Source of the DNA: Mesoplasma grammopterae ATCC 49580
Lineage (GTDB): Bacteria; Bacillota_I; Bacilli_A; Mycoplasmatales; Mycoplasmataceae
NCBI RefSeq assembly: GCF_000701525.1
Contig: NZ_JNJC01000001.1
Span: 248,001-312,000 of the forward strand
Direction: 5' to 3'
DNA: 64,000 nucleotides
Both the position numbers and the translations under genes were made by a program. Below are positions 10,277-20,300 of this stretch, piece after piece. Numbering within the stretch: the stretch's first letter is position 1; each line of letters opens with the position of its first letter. Under the pieces are notes generated by a model. It searched no databases and was not told where the DNA came from. It was given only the letters and a program-made list of their open reading frames with translations.

Positions 10277-10894
10277 CTAAAATAAATTTTTTCTTGCTTT
10301 TAAGAAATAATCTAAACCACTATATAAACTGAATGCTACAGCTATATACATTGGAATTAAAATCAACTGTTCTTGTCAAACTTCTATATCAAGAGTAAAT
10401 GAGCTAAAAAAGAATAAAATTGATAATCCAATCATTTGAAAAACTGTTTTTAATTTTCCAAAAATTCCTGCAGATAAAGTTATATTTTTTGAACTCAATA
10501 TCATTCTAATAAAATCTACAAATATATCTCTTAGGATTAAGACTAAAGTTACTCAAACAGGTATAATAGAAATACTTGAAGCGAATAAAATTAAAGTTGC
10601 ATTAACAAGTAATTTGTCTGCTATTGGATCAAAGAATTTCCCAAATTCTGTAACTTGATTATTCTTTCTGGCTAAGTATCCATCTAAAAAATCTGTGAAA
10701 CTAGCTACGATAAATACAATACCAGCTAATAGCATTGTTAATGTTATGTGGAATGTTGAAGCACAAGTTCCAATTATATAACTTTTATCTCAATAACAAA
10801 TGTTTGATATAACGAGCATTACAACAACAGGAACTAAAAGTAATCTTATTAGAGTCAATCAATTAGGTAGATTTAATTTTTGCTTTTGTTTCAT
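10277..10894 (-). CDS. pgsA: CDP-diacylglycerol-glycerol-3-phosphate 3-phosphatidyltransferase
   Basis: 205-residue membrane enzyme that makes phosphatidylglycerol phosphate from CDP-diacylglycerol. The CDP-alcohol phosphotransferase motif DG-x2-AR-x8-G-x3-D-x3-D is intact (DGYLARKNNQVTEFGKFFDP followed by IAD). N-terminal MKQKQKLNLPNWLTLIRLLL is typical of PgsA. About five hydrophobic segments. The start codon lies 32 bases inside the 3' end of the upstream permease gene in another frame, so the two are translationally linked. Confidence 0.95.
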
Positions 10895-12452
10895 TATTTA
10901 ATTCTCTAAGTTCTTGGGCTTCTTTGGCTGCCATTCAGTTATTAACTTTCATGTTTTTATCAATTTCGCCTTCAAATCCATTTTCAAATGGATTTATTTT
11001 GAACATTCTTTCTTGTAATAATCATATAACAAAAGTTGCAACCAAAGTTATAATAAAAATTATTGTAAACATCATACCACCATTTGTAGTTCAATCATTT
11101 TTTTCAGGATTGACTAACTGTGGTGCTAAAAGAACAATAAACCCACAAGTTGTAAAAAATAATAATAGAACAGAAGAAATAATAGCAGCAGGTCAAAAAA
11201 ACTTAACTTTTTCAACTTTAACTTTTTGAGTTTTTCTATTAATCATTGCTGAAATAATTAAAAATGCAATAACTGCAAATATTAAAACAACGCAAGCTGA
11301 CGACATATTTTCAATATATGTAATAGGACCTGTTATAGATCCACTATTTCAATTAGTTAAAGCACCTAATAAAATTAAAACAACATAAAATGAACAAGAA
11401 ATTGCTAATTGAGTAAAAGCAGATGTTTTAAAACTTGCTTTGCCTTTTTTTAAATAAATCAATTTCATATTATGATCAGATAATAAATTTGAAGTCCCAA
11501 AGTGAGTAAACATATTTATGTTAAAGAAAAATATTAAGAACATTATTGTAAACACGATTATTTCAGCTGCTTTTCTTGCTTTCATATTATCAGTATCTTT
11601 AAATCCTGAAAAAACTTTAACTAAAACGGTTTGAACTGTTCCATCTCCTCCTAAAAAAAGAGAAAAAGCCATTAAAACATAAAATAAAGTTATAAAAAGT
11701 AATCCTAATATTATAGCTACTGGAACAACTTTTTTATTTTTTGCACTTTTTTGAGTATTCGCTGTAAAAATATAACCATCAAATGAAAATAAAATTGCAC
11801 CAATTCCTCCTAAAAAATTCATGAAAACTAATTTAGTCGGTTCAGTTTGCCCTTCTTCCATAGGAATACTCATTCCGCTGCCACCTTGGTTAATAGCAAA
11901 TAAAATAAAACCTGCAAAAAAAGCTAAAATTAAAGGTATGAATTTTATGAACATTGTTCAAAATTGCATTTTTCTTGATAGATTAGGTGTAAAAATGTTT
12001 ATAAATGCAAATAAAACATAAAGACCTACTCCAAATATTAAATAAATACTTAAAAGTGCACCTGGATTTGGTGTTAAACCCGTCGCCATTAAAAAATACG
12101 CAATAGTTAAGCTCACAAATATTGATTGATAAGCTGGCATATAAATAGTTGTATATAATACAGAAACAAATGACGCAAACTTTCTATTAATAAATAATTT
12201 ACATCAGTTACTTACTGTTCCGTTTCCTTCTTTTTCAGTTGATTTTGCTATTTCCATAAAAACAACAATTGAAATAACACAAACTAAACCAATTACAAGT
12301 CATAATACAGTTGCTATTCATGGACTTTTTGTTTGTTCTAATAATTCTTTATTTTTAGCATAAATTCCTGAACCAATACAAATTCCTACAATAAGTAAAA
12401 ATAAGTATCAAAATTCATAAACCTTAGAACTTTTATCTCTTTTTTTAAACAT
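10863..12452 (-). CDS. APC-family amino acid permease (paralogue 1)
   Basis: 529-residue polytopic membrane protein, about 12 hydrophobic segments. The N-terminal GICIGSGIYAKN matches the substrate-binding GxGIF loop of the amino acid-polyamine-organocation superfamily, followed by WLVIGLVCVISIVVFMEI. A second gene with the same architecture lies at 50929-52542; both have GSGIY, a TEKEGNG/TKHFGNG loop and a long soluble C-terminal tail (about 60 residues here). The substrate cannot be read from the sequence. The 3' end overlaps pgsA by 32 bases. Confidence 0.85.
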
Positions 12453-12529
12453 CGATTTTTTCTCTTTCTTTTTTAAGTTAGTTATAAAAAAATATATCAA
12501 AAAAATAGAGGCAAAACAAGTCCAAGTAA

Positions 12530-12553
12530 AAAGACACATATAAATGTGCCTTT
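12530..12553. terminator. Terminator after deoD
   Basis: Stem AAAGACACAT (12530-12539) / ATGTGCCTTT (12544-12553) with one mismatch and a 4-nt loop, just after the deoD stop on the minus strand. It would end the riboswitch-controlled nucleoside operon. Confidence 0.65.
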
Positions 12554-12566
12554 AAAAAGTATATTT

Positions 12567-13274
12567 TTAGTTAGATTCAACAGCAACATCTAAAGCAATT
12601 TCAACCATTTGCATAAAATTGTTTTGTCTTTCTTCGGCTGTTGTAACTTCTTTTGTTACCAAATTATCTGATATTGTTAATAAACATGCAGCTTGTTTTT
12701 TAGCTTTTATTGCATTTGCAAATAAAGCAACTGATTCCATTTCAACAACATCTAAATTGTTTTCTTTTACAAATTCAGTAATATCATCATGACGGTAAAA
12801 TACATCTGCTGAATGTGCTCTTCCAGTTAATGTTTTAACTTTTTTATCTTTAGCAATTTTTTCAATCAATGAATAAAGTTTATCTCCTGCTTTAATAACT
12901 TTATCATCAATATTTGCTGCTAATTTAGCATAGTTACTATCTCCATACGCTTCTTTTACATTGTAAACATCATAAACTTTGATTTCTTCTTTGTAACTTC
13001 CAGCTGAACCAATTCTAATAATGTTTTCTACATTATAAAAATTGAATAGCTCATATGAATATATTCCAATACTTGGGCAACCCATTCCACTTCCTGCTAT
13101 TGTTACTTGTATACCTTTATATGTTCCTGTGTACATGAACATATTTCTAACTTCGTTAACTAACTTAACATTTTCTAAATATGTTTCAGCAATTTTCTTA
13201 GCTCTTAATGGGTCTCCTGGCATTAAAACAGTTTTTGCAATTTCTTCTTTTTTTGCACTAATGTGTGGTGTCAT
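12567..13274 (-). CDS. deoD: Purine-nucleoside phosphorylase (DeoD type)
   Basis: 235 residues, the usual length for the hexameric trimer-of-dimers phosphorylase. It splits purine (deoxy)ribonucleosides with phosphate to the base and (deoxy)ribose 1-phosphate. Visible motifs: MPGDPLRAKKIAE at the phosphate site, GSGMGCPSIGIY, and VVEMESVALFANA with the catalytic/ribose-binding EMES glutamates. It starts 28 bases after the transporter permease gene, so it is the last gene of the riboswitch-led nucleoside uptake operon. The usual catalytic Asp of the SD.. loop is present (TISDNL). Confidence 0.96.
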   Translation of the reverse strand: MTPHISAKKEEIAKTVLMPGDPLRAKKIAETYLENVKLVNEVRNMFMYTGTYKGIQVTIAGSGMGCPSIGIYSYELFNFYNVENIIRIGSAGSYKEEIKVYDVYNVKEAYGDSNYAKLAANIDDKVIKAGDKLYSLIEKIAKDKKVKTLTGRAHSADVFYRHDDITEFVKENNLDVVEMESVALFANAIKAKKQAACLLTISDNLVTKEVTTAEERQNNFMQMVEIALDVAVESN

Positions 13275-13302
13275 AATAATTCCTCTTTTTTCTAATATTA
13301 TT

Positions 13303-14202
13303 TTATCTTAAAGTTTTATCAAATGGTACACCACTTGCTTGAGGCGGTGATGATCATTTTGATGCAATAACCATTACAACAATTGACATGATGAATGGAA
13401 GTGCTCTTGGTAATGAGTTTCATCCCGTAATTTTTTGACCAATGCTAAACATTATTGAAAATATTATACATAACATAACAATTAAGCTTACTCTTCATTG
13501 ACCAATTATCATAATAGCTAATGCAATAAATCCTAATCCTTGAACACTTCCATTAAAATTTTGAAGTGATTGGGTAACGACAAACATTGTTCCTGCTAAA
13601 CCAGCTATAGCACCTGAAATAATTATACAAACAAATCTATATCTATTAACTTTAACTCCTGCTGCGTCTAGGGCTTGTGGGTTTTCCCCAGCGGCTATAT
13701 GTCTCGTACCTACTTTTGTAAAAGTAAAATATAAACCTATTGTAACAGTGACTAGCATTGTAAATATGGCATAAGCAATAAAGTAATTTAATGATATTAG
13801 CTTAGGACTTAGTGACCCTAAAATAGTACCACCAGTTCCGAATCCTTGAATATGAACAATAAATAATGCAATACCTTGCGCTAATAAATTAATCACTGTA
13901 CCAGAAATAATTTGATCAGTTTTTAATTTTAAAACCATTAATGTTTGTAGCAATGAAAATAAACCTGCAACAACCATTGAAAATAATGCACCAACTAATA
14001 AGTATAAGACATGTAAGTCTTCAACGTTATTTGATGTTTTTTTAACCATAAAGCAAAATGATACATATGCCAAAGCACCGATTGTCATAAAACCTTCAAT
14101 TCCAAGGTTTACAACCCCTGATCTTTCCGAAAACATTCCTGATATAGCTGCTAATGTGAAAACAACAAAAAATCCTAATGCTAAACTAAATATTGCTTCC
14201 AT
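13303..14202 (-). CDS. Nucleoside ABC transporter permease (BMP/NupQ type)
   Basis: 299-residue inner-membrane permease of the branched-chain/ribose permease superfamily. The N-terminal segment SERSGVVNLGIEGFMTIGAL is the diagnostic motif of the YufQ/NupQ nucleoside permeases; a GTMFVVTQSLQNFNGSVQG stretch matches the cytoplasmic coupling region. The start has ATGGAGGTT as ribosome site and overlaps the previous permease gene by 17 bases. Pairs with the 612-residue permease upstream to form the membrane channel for purine nucleosides. Confidence 0.9.
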
Positions 14203-16024
14203 AAATTTTTACAACCTCCATTTGTTTTTCTAGTAGATCGATTTTTAATTTTCTAATTTTTAATTTTTTAAATGTTCTAGATGCTTTTTTTGCTTCTAAC
14301 TCTTTTATTTCTTTTTTATAAATTAGTTTTAAATCATTTAAATATGTTTTCGCTTCTTGTTTTGTTGATGCAAAATTATTTTTAAAATATTTTATTTGTG
14401 ACTCTTGCTTATTAATTAAAGAAACAGCCTTTAATTCTAACTTATTTTTCTTAGCTATTAATTTTTCTTGTTCTTTAATGTTTGAGTTTGATAAAGATTC
14501 TTTTATATTTTGTATTTCAGATTCTAGTGAAACAACCTGATCCAAAATAGGAAATGTTGTAGAATTGTATTTACCTTCATAAACTTTTTTCAAACCTTTA
14601 ATTGAATGTTCATTATATTTATCTAACTCTTTATTTATAAGTAAGTGTTTTTCCATTTTTAAATCTTTTATTTTATTTTTAATTTTTGAGATTTGGAATG
14701 CTTTATTTTCTTTATACTCACTTGTTAGACTATTTAATTCATTTCTAAAAATTTCAATATTTTCTGATTTATTTTGTTTTTGCTTTTTCAACTCTTTTAT
14801 TTTTAATTTTTCATTTGTTGAATCTAAATTCAAAATAAGAATATTTTTTTCTTTTTTCAATTCTTTAACATGAGAATTTATAATTTCAATTTCAGATTTA
14901 AATTTTGGATTTCTAATTTTATGAATAATAATATTTACATAATTAGAAATATTTATTTTCATTAATAATAGATACATAGTTGAAAACAATATTATTATTC
15001 CAAATAATAAATCTGATGTTTCTGAAGGAAGTCCCATGTATTGAGGTGAATTCATAGTTAATTGAATTCCATCTTTTAAAACAGCTCACAATATTGCAAC
15101 TGGTATTATTCCCAAGAAGTTATTAAATGCTACTAATGCAATTGGTATACCATCAAATCCTAATAAAGGCATAATGTCATTTGTTACAGATATGTTACTC
15201 TTTAATCCAAAATAATAAAAAAATCCAGCAGCTGATATAAATACCCCTTGTAACGCTGTTACACCAATAATAAATGAGTTTGTTTTTATACCTGCATATT
15301 TAGCTGCTGTAGATTGAGTTCCAACAACCTTATATTTATAACCAACTGTTGTAGTTTCACAAACAACAAATACCAATACTATTGAAACTATTGCAAAGAA
15401 AATTGCAAAGACTCACAATTGTGATCCAAATACTTCAGGTAAATTTGGTGAGTTTAATTGAGTATCAAATTTAATAAATAAAACATATTTAAGTAAATAT
15501 CATAATACTCAGTTTATAACTATTGAAGTTGCAACTTCATGAATATTGAATAAAACTTTTAATATCCCAGTAAGTGATGAAACTATTGCACCTGATACTA
15601 TAAAAATTAGAAATAATAAAATTCCATATCCACCAGGTAAATTAGAGAAATCAGAACCACCTGTTACAGCATTCAAGAATAGATATGTTATTAATAAACC
15701 ACCTATGGCTTGACCACTACCTCCCATATTGAACAGTTTTATTCTAAAACCTAATGCTAATCCAAGACCCAAAAGTATAAATACAGCCAATAATATAACT
15801 GTCCCTTCTGGTTCAACTGGTGAAGTAAAAGGTTTAATTAAGCTACTGAAAATAAAACCAAACCCATTCATACCAAAGCAATATAAAAATATAATTCCAC
15901 AAAGCAATCCTAAGATAATTGAAATGAATGATACTTTGACATAAGAAGTTTTTGTTTTAAAAGTGGTTGATTTAACATATGCTATTGATTTTGTTTTAAA
16001 TTTTCATTGATTAATTTTTCTCAT
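14186..16024 (-). CDS. Nucleoside ABC transporter permease with a long C-terminal coiled-coil extension
   Basis: 612 residues. The first ~355 residues are a YufP/NupP-type permease with NMGGSGQAIGG and GTQSTAAKYAGI segments. Normal family members end near residue 350-360. Here, after the last membrane segment (FGIIILFSTMYLLLM), about 240 residues of Lys/Glu/Asn-rich helix follow, with heptad-like spacing and no hydrophobic segment, so a cytoplasmic coiled coil is inferred. The reading frame is continuous through UGA-Trp codons and the downstream gene overlaps its end, so the extension is genuine rather than a frameshift. Ribosome site GGTGGAG lies in the end of the ATPase gene. Confidence 0.88.
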
Positions 16025-16027
16025 AAA

Positions 16028-17563
16028 TTACTCCACCATCGATGAAACCATCATCTCTCCTAATTTTTCCCTTGTTGCATTTTTACCCGAAATTTCTCCA
16101 ACTACTTGACCTGAATTTAAAACTAAAATGCGATCTGATAGTTGTAATATTTCTGATAACTCATATGAAATTAATAAAATAGCTTTTCCTTCTTCTTTTG
16201 CTTTTAATATTTCCGAATGAATAAATTCAATTGAACCCACATCTAAACCTCTTGTTGGCTGAAATATTATTATGAAATTGTTGTCTCTTGAAAGTTCACG
16301 GCCAATTATCATTTTTTGTTGGTTACCACCTGATAGTTGTCTAGCTATCGCAAACCCTGCATCAGCATTTCTAACATCAAATTTACTAATTATTTTTTGT
16401 ATATGAGTTTGCATTGCAGTTTTGTTTATAAAACCATGCTTACTATATTTCTTAGTTGAAATATCTTGAAGTGCAACATTGGTAATTAAATTTGCATCTA
16501 AAACTAAACCAAATTTATGTCTATCTTCTGGAATAAACCCCATTTTATGAACATTATATCTTTTGCTTATTGATTCATTAGTAATGTTTTTATCATTGAC
16601 ATATATTTTTCCACTATCAACTTTAGTCATTCCACTTAATGCTTCAGCCAATTCTATTTGTCCATTCCCTTCAACACCAGCTATTCCCAAAATTTCTCCG
16701 GCTTTGATTGTCGTTGAAAAATTCTTTAAACCTAAAACTTTGTTATTACTATGTTTTTTTACGTTTAAATCCTTAATAAGAATTAAGTCTTCATTGTTAT
16801 TTTGTTTATGAGTATTTTTTATTTCAATTATTTTTCTTCCAACCATGGCTTCTGCTAATTTGCTTGCAGAAGTTTTCTTAACATCAAAAGTTCCAACATA
16901 ATGTCCTTTACGGATTATGGTCGCTCTGTCTGCAACTTCTTTAATTTCTGCCATTTTATGTGTTATTAAAATTATTGTTTTTCCCATCCCTTTTAATTCT
17001 TTTATCACTTTTAAAAGACCATCTATTTCTGATGGTGTTAGAACAGCTGTTGGTTCATCAAAAACCATTATCTCAGCTTTTCTGTAAAGAATTTTTAATA
17101 TTTCTACTCTTTGTTTCATTCCTACAGAAATATCTTTAACCTTGGCATTTAAATCAACTTCAAGATTATATTCCTTCATTATTGAAGTTAAATCTTCAAT
17201 AATTTTTTTCTTATTAATTATTTGTTTATACTGAGTTTCTTCAGAACCTAAAATTATGTTTTTTCAAACAGGAAATATATCTACCAATTTAAAATGTTGG
17301 TGAACCATTCCTATTCCTAATTTAGTTGCTTTTACTGGCGAAGAAATTATTTCTTCTTTGCCGTTTATAAATATATTTCCCTCTGTTGGCTCATAAATTC
17401 CAAACAAGATTGACATTAATGTAGATTTACCTGCACCGTTCTCGCCCATTAAAGCATGTACTTCACCTTTTTTGACATCTAAATTAATGTTTTTATTTGC
17501 AATGATTTTTTTATTGAAAACCATTGAAATATTTTTCATTTCTACAGCATTAATATTTTTCAT
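16028..17563 (-). CDS. Nucleoside ABC transporter ATP-binding protein (tandem ABC domains)
   Basis: 511-residue ATPase with two ABC domains, as in YufO/NupO and RbsA. Domain 1: Walker A GENGAGKST (about residues 39-47), signature ISVGMKQRVEI (C-loop SVG), Walker B MVFDEPTAVL. Domain 2: degenerate Walker A GVEGNGQIEL (family-typical, lacking the GKS lysine), C-loop LSGGNQQK, and IIIFQPTRGLDVGS. The second site is therefore probably non-hydrolytic, as usual in this family. Starts 9 bases after the lipoprotein gene with AAAGGAG upstream. Confidence 0.95.
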
Positions 17564-17572
17564 GATTCTCCT

Positions 17573-18949
17573 TTACTCATTGATTTTTTCTGTACTTTTG
17601 TTAAGTTCGTTTAGTATGGTTTTGGTGTAATCATCAATTGGTTCTTGCGCGATTATAGTTCCTGTTGAAGGTATTGTTCCATTGATATATTTAGAAAATA
17701 ATGATTTTGAAGCTTCTGTTAGAGCTTCTGCAGTGAAGTATTCTTTAATTTTGATAGCTAAATCTTCATCTAAAAGATTTGATCCTCCATAAGACATTGT
17801 TCCGTTAACCCAAACATCAGTGCCTGTTCAAAGTTCTTTGTCACCTATGTTTACATCCACAAATTCTGATTTATTATCATTTATAACTTCTTTTGTTATT
17901 TGAATTTTATCTTTAAAACCTTCATCCACTTTTTTCAAAATATCTGGGTATTGCTCATTATACATTCATTCCGGAGTGTGAGCCAAAGAAACTATTGCTG
18001 CATTTTTTAAATCTTTTTCTGCTGAAGTAATGAACCTATTTTCAGCATCTTTCCCATATGATTCTGCTTGATTTGTATCAACCCCAATCACTTTTCAAGA
18101 TGTATCATAACTAAGCGCATCAGAAGTTTGAGGGCCTGCAACAGGCATTAAAACATTTGGCTTGATTGATTTTGAAGTGTCTCTTAAATTATCTAATACT
18201 AGTTTTGATTGACCTATAAGAAAACTATTTGAAAACCATGTTGTATCATCTTTGGATTTTGGTCAACCTTTTTGAGCTTTTGTAACAGTTACATTTCTAG
18301 CCGCTTCAGGGATATTAAAATAATTTAAGAACTCTTCATCTTTTTTTGCTAAATGATTGTAAACCTCTATTGAAGCCAAATATCCAACAATAAAATTATC
18401 TACCGATGCTGGATTAGAAACTCCACCATAAGCACCTATTGATAATGTATTATTTGCATAATTTTCGTTTTTTAATGAATATATTATTGATGACATTCCG
18501 GCATAGAATCCAGAAACATCTCCTCTAAACACAACTCCTATTTCATTGTTTGCAGCGGTGTTTGAATCTAATATTATTGTAGATCCTGAGTTTTTCATAA
18601 CTTCTGCAGCTTGGTGTTCACCTTCCCCAGGCATTGCATGGTGAAAACCTGGAAGTAAAAGTGTTTTTGCATTGTTGCTTTCAGCTGTTTTATAAGCTCT
18701 TTTCATTGTTTTTGGCGCTGTTGACTCAGGTTGTATGTATGCAATTTTTTGGTTTATTCCTAAAATTTTTTGAACAAACTCTGTTCCAGCTTCGTATGTT
18801 GATTGATTAAAAGATTTATCATCTATTTTACCTGAATCGGTAATTAAATAGATTTCACCAAAGTGTTTTTCTGTTCCACAAGAAATTACTGTAGTGGCAC
18901 TAGTGCTTATTATTGTAGTACTCAATAAAGCTAATAATAGTTTTTTCAT
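17573..18949 (-). CDS. BMP-family nucleoside-binding lipoprotein
   Basis: 458-residue solute-binding lipoprotein of the basic membrane protein (Bmp/PnrA) family. A signal peptide ends in the lipobox TVISC with Cys24 as the lipidated residue. The mature part shows Bmp motifs: ITDSGKIDDKSFNQS near the N-terminus, a LLLPGFHHA-type segment, VVFRGDVSGFYAGM and SIGAYGGVSNPASVDNFIVGY. It presents nucleosides to the two permeases encoded downstream. First gene of the operon; a purine riboswitch and terminator lie in its 5' leader (18972-19069). Start supported by AAGGAG. Confidence 0.92.
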
Positions 18950-18971
18950 TAATACTCCTTCTAAACAAAAT

Positions 18972-19002
18972 AAAAAAAGGTTTCTTATTAATTAAAAAAC
19001 CT
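18972..19002 (-). terminator. Riboswitch expression-platform terminator
   Basis: On the minus strand AGGTTTTTTA pairs with TAAGAAACCT (one G-U pair), followed by UUUUUUUAUUUU. It sits between the purine aptamer and the BMP lipoprotein start, in the position of a transcription-terminating expression platform. The 5' arm could alternatively pair with sequence at the 3' side of the aptamer. Confidence 0.75.
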
Positions 19003-19007
19003 CTGCT

Positions 19008-19069
19008 CTTATAGTCTTTGGATAGGTCCTAAGGCAGGTCGACAACCCTTTATGTTGTCATGTATAAGT
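19008..19069 (-). ncRNA. Purine riboswitch aptamer, 2'-deoxyguanosine/guanine type
   Basis: Read on the minus strand: P1 from ACTTATA with CTATAAG; P2 GACAAC/GTTGTC closing the 7-nt loop ATAAAGG; junction GACC; P3 closing a CCTA loop; J3/1 GACTATAAG. The loop GG and CC can form the kissing pairs of purine riboswitches. The C of GACTA in J3/1 is the base that pairs with guanine-type ligands (adenine switches have U). Length, L2 and the CCTA loop closely resemble, from memory, the Mesoplasma florum type I 2'-deoxyguanosine aptamer, with changes in P2 and P3 that mostly preserve pairing. Whether guanine or 2'-dG is preferred cannot be settled by eye. It controls the nucleoside transporter-deoD operon. 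Confidence 0.9.
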
Positions 19070-19157
19070 TTTTTTATTCAATTGTTTGAAATATTATATC
19101 TCTTTTTATTTATAAATAAAAGACAAAATAAAAAACACCAGCGGCGTTTTTTACTAA

Positions 19158-20237
19158 TTATTTTTTAATTTCTTTTTTAACTTTTGTTAAACCTGTTCAT
19201 TTACCTTTTGACATATTTTCTTTTAAATGTTTATTGGCTTTAAATTTAACTGTATTTGACGCAGAAATATCAATTGTTTCACCTGTTGATGGGTTAATAC
19301 CTTTTTTTGCTTCCTTATGTATTTTTGTTAGTTTTCCAAAATTTGAAATTAAAACTTCTTCATTATTTAAAATTGCATTACTCATGATTTCAAAAGCACT
19401 ATCAACTACTTGTTTAACAGATTTTTTGGTAAATTCAGAATGAGTTTCTTCTAACTTAATTAAAAGATCTTTTTTTGAAACTTGATTGTAGTGTTTTTTA
19501 ATAACATATTTTGATTCAGTTTTAGCTGTTGCTACTACTTTAACTTCTTCAACTTTTTTAGCTACTGGTTTAGCTGTAGTTTTTTTAGCTACTGGTTTAG
19601 CTGTAGTTTTTTTAGTTGTTGGTTTTTTAGCTACTACTTTAACTTCTTCAACTTTAACTTCTTCAACTTTTTTAGCTACTGGTTTTTTAGCTTTTTTCTT
19701 AGCTGGTTGTTTTGCAATAATTTCTTCTTCTAATTTTTCTTCTAATTCAATTGCTTCTTGCTTAATTTCTTCTTTTGTAATTTCTTTAGTTTCTTCAATA
19801 GCAGTTGTACTTCCTTTTTCTGAAAGGATTTTGTTAATTTTATTTTCGTTTACAAAGCTCAATATTATTGAAACTACTAAGAATATGATTCCAACAAGAG
19901 CTATTCAATTAATTAATAAATCCCAAAAAATTGGCAACAAGAATGTACTGTATGTTTCTGTTGTCCCAACAGTTGCCACTAATTTGAATTGAGCAAATGA
20001 TTTAAATCCCATTGGACCTGTTAAAAAGTGACTTAGACCTTTATCTGTAAATCACGCTGCATCTATGTGTTTACTTTCTATTAATCCAGAACCTGCGATT
20101 GTTTGTGCTCATTGTGATGTTCCATTTGTAGCTTGGTTTATAAGTTTAAATGCAAATATTAAAGCTATAAATAAAACTAAAAGAAATATTAAAGCAATGG
20201 TTCTTGTATGTTTTTTATTTTTCATTTCGATTGACAT
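19158..20237 (-). CDS. Membrane-anchored protein with C-terminal HU DNA-binding domain
   Basis: 359 residues. Residues 13-33 and about 99-127 are strong membrane segments, separated by a ~65-residue loop. A basic N-terminus (KNKKHTRT) predicts N-in, hence C-terminus in the cytoplasm. Then an acidic helix (~145-175), a Lys/Ala/Pro/Val-rich linker with AKPVAKK repeats, and from about 253 a complete HU/IHF-type domain: SKKDLLIKLEE, ISNFGKL, KGINPSTGETIDISASNTVK (the beta-arm with its intercalating Pro), then FKANKHLKENM. Start chosen at an ATG preceded by AAGGAGG at 20237; without it the membrane segments would be lost. Ordinary HU is about 90 residues and soluble. I infer a tether between membrane and nucleoid. 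Confidence 0.88.
19561..19614 (-). repeat. 27-bp perfect tandem duplication in the linker of the HU-membrane protein
   Basis: Positions 19561-19587 and 19588-19614 are identical, 9 codons each, encoding the AKPVAKKTT-type linker unit twice. Further degenerate copies of the VEEVK and AKK units follow to about 19690, so the linker probably varies in length between strains. Confidence 0.9.
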
Positions 20238-20300
20238 GTTTATGCCTCCTTCTTTTTTATATAATTATAAACAATTATTTTGGTGAGTGAACTTTTAGTG

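Noticed and set aside
14186-15055. Coiled-coil ORF read as a separate gene
   Set aside because: In code 4 it is continuous with the permease through UGA-Trp codons, so it is the permease C-terminus rather than a new gene.
20238-20300. Possible independent small gene upstream of the HU-membrane protein
   Set aside because: 63 bases only, containing the AAGGAGG site of the HU-membrane gene and the mnmG end. No ORF.
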